DNA from: Sinorhizobium fredii
Lineage (GTDB): Bacteria; Pseudomonadota; Alphaproteobacteria; Rhizobiales; Rhizobiaceae
Assembly (NCBI RefSeq): GCF_002944405.1
Contig: NZ_CP024310.1
Span: 1,178,001-1,242,000 of the forward strand
DNA: 64,000 nt
Direction of reading: 5' to 3'
Part shown: piece after piece, positions 63,613-64,000 of the stretch
How positions within the stretch are numbered: the stretch's first letter is position 1
Layout: every line of letters begins with the position of its first letter
Notes under the pieces: generated by a model
Databases searched by the model: none
Told to the model about the DNA's origin: nothing
What the model saw: only the letters and a program-made list of their open reading frames with translations
Translations under genes and position numbers: made by a program

Positions 63613-64000
63613 GCGCACTCGAAATCCGCAACATCCAAAAGCGCTACGGCGATGTCGAAACGCTGAAGGGCATCGACATCGCTCTCGAAAGCGGCGAGTT
63701 CCTGGTGCTGCTCGGCTCCTCCGGCTGCGGCAAGTCGACGCTGCTCAACATCATTGCCGGGCTCGCCGATCCGAGCGGCGGCGACATCCTGATCGGCGAG
63801 CGTTCGATCCTCGGCGCCCATCCCAAGGATCGCGACATCGCCATGGTGTTCCAGTCCTACGCGCTCTATCCGAACATGAGCGTCGCCCGCAACATCGGCT
63901 TCGGCCTTGAAATGCGCAAGGTGCCCTCGGCCGAGCGGGAAAAGGCGGTGCGCGAAGCCGCCAAGCTGCTACAGATCGAGAACCTGCTGGACCGCAGGCC
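63609..64000 (+). CDS. Sugar ABC transporter ATP-binding protein, MalK/UgpC type (3' end beyond window)
   Basis: The first 130 residues of an ABC ATPase: Walker [11 protein letters not shown]-loop [14 protein letters not shown] and the beginning of the helical domain ([12 protein letters not shown]). The MalK/UgpC subfamily energises CUT1 importers. It closes the visible operon (binding protein, two permeases, SIS protein, kinase, ATPase). The signature motif, Walker B and any regulatory domain are outside the window. Confidence 0.95.
   Translation, partial: MSALEIRNIQKRYGDVETLKGIDIALESGEFLVLLGSSGCGKSTLLNIIAGLADPSGGDILIGERSILGAHPKDRDIAMVFQSYALYPNMSVARNIGFGLEMRKVPSAEREKAVREAAKLLQIENLLDRR

Overview
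The window is GC-rich alphaproteobacterial DNA. Gene content and order point to an Ensifer/Sinorhizobium replicon resembling the pSymB chromid of E. meliloti. From memory, the right-hand block (sugar ABC transporter, PfkB kinase, SIS protein, ROK regulator, nodP2/nodQ2-like sulfate activation genes, CysQ) matches a stretch of that replicon; I could not check this by search. I saw no rRNA, tRNA, transposase, integrase or CRISPR array.

Layout. (1) 1-4.7 kb, minus strand: peptide-type ABC importer (fused OppD-OppF ATPase, binding protein, permease cut by the window edge). (2) 4.9-15.3 kb: periplasmic polysaccharide lyase with a class III nucleotide cyclase, a UDP-HexNAc 6-dehydrogenase, a DUF3095 cyclase-like protein facing a metallo-beta-lactamase hydrolase, a NodB-like deacetylase overlapping a glycosyltransferase, and a large MscS channel. 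(3) 15.5-48.5 kb: a large surface polysaccharide locus. It holds a Wzx-type flippase, Wzy-type polymerase/ligase, Wzz/ExoP-type co-polymerase, ExoF-type export protein, a membrane phosphoglycosyltransferase, a WbpM-like 4,6-dehydratase, a DegT aminotransferase, a formyltransferase, a PIG-L deacetylase, two sulfotransferases, a methyltransferase, a three-gene carbamoylation unit (SxtJ, a 49-residue DUF5989 protein, carbamoyltransferase), two SGNH-like membrane proteins, several GT4 glycosyltransferases, a pectate-lyase-like protein, a NarL-type two-component system and an RTX protein. (4) 48.6-57.0 kb, minus strand: SDR, ATP-grasp, PHP and AsnB genes, then cysQ, cysNC and cysD. (5) 57.2-64 kb: ROK regulator divergent from a carbohydrate ABC importer operon with SIS and PfkB enzymes, cut by the window edge.

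How it fits together (inference): regions 2-4 encode a Wzx/Wzy-dependent exopolysaccharide or capsule. WbpM-like dehydratase, DegT aminotransferase and formyltransferase could make a 4-formamido-4,6-dideoxy sugar. The UDP-HexNAc dehydrogenase could supply a uronic acid that AsnB may amidate. CysD/CysNC would supply PAPS to the two sulfotransferases and CysQ would clear the PAP product. The SxtJ/DUF5989/carbamoyltransferase unit would add carbamoyl groups. The lyases could trim or release the polymer, and the two cyclase-like proteins and the two-component system are candidate regulators.

Start codons were chosen from ribosome binding sites and family lengths; several genes probably start at TTG or GTG. 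Strong regulatory signals include a promoter before the exoF-like gene, a promoter plus inverted repeat before the RTX gene, a perfect 27-bp-arm hairpin just before a glycosyltransferase start codon, a 9-bp-arm operator between the ROK gene and its divergent operon, and a terminator-like hairpin inside the sugar importer operon.
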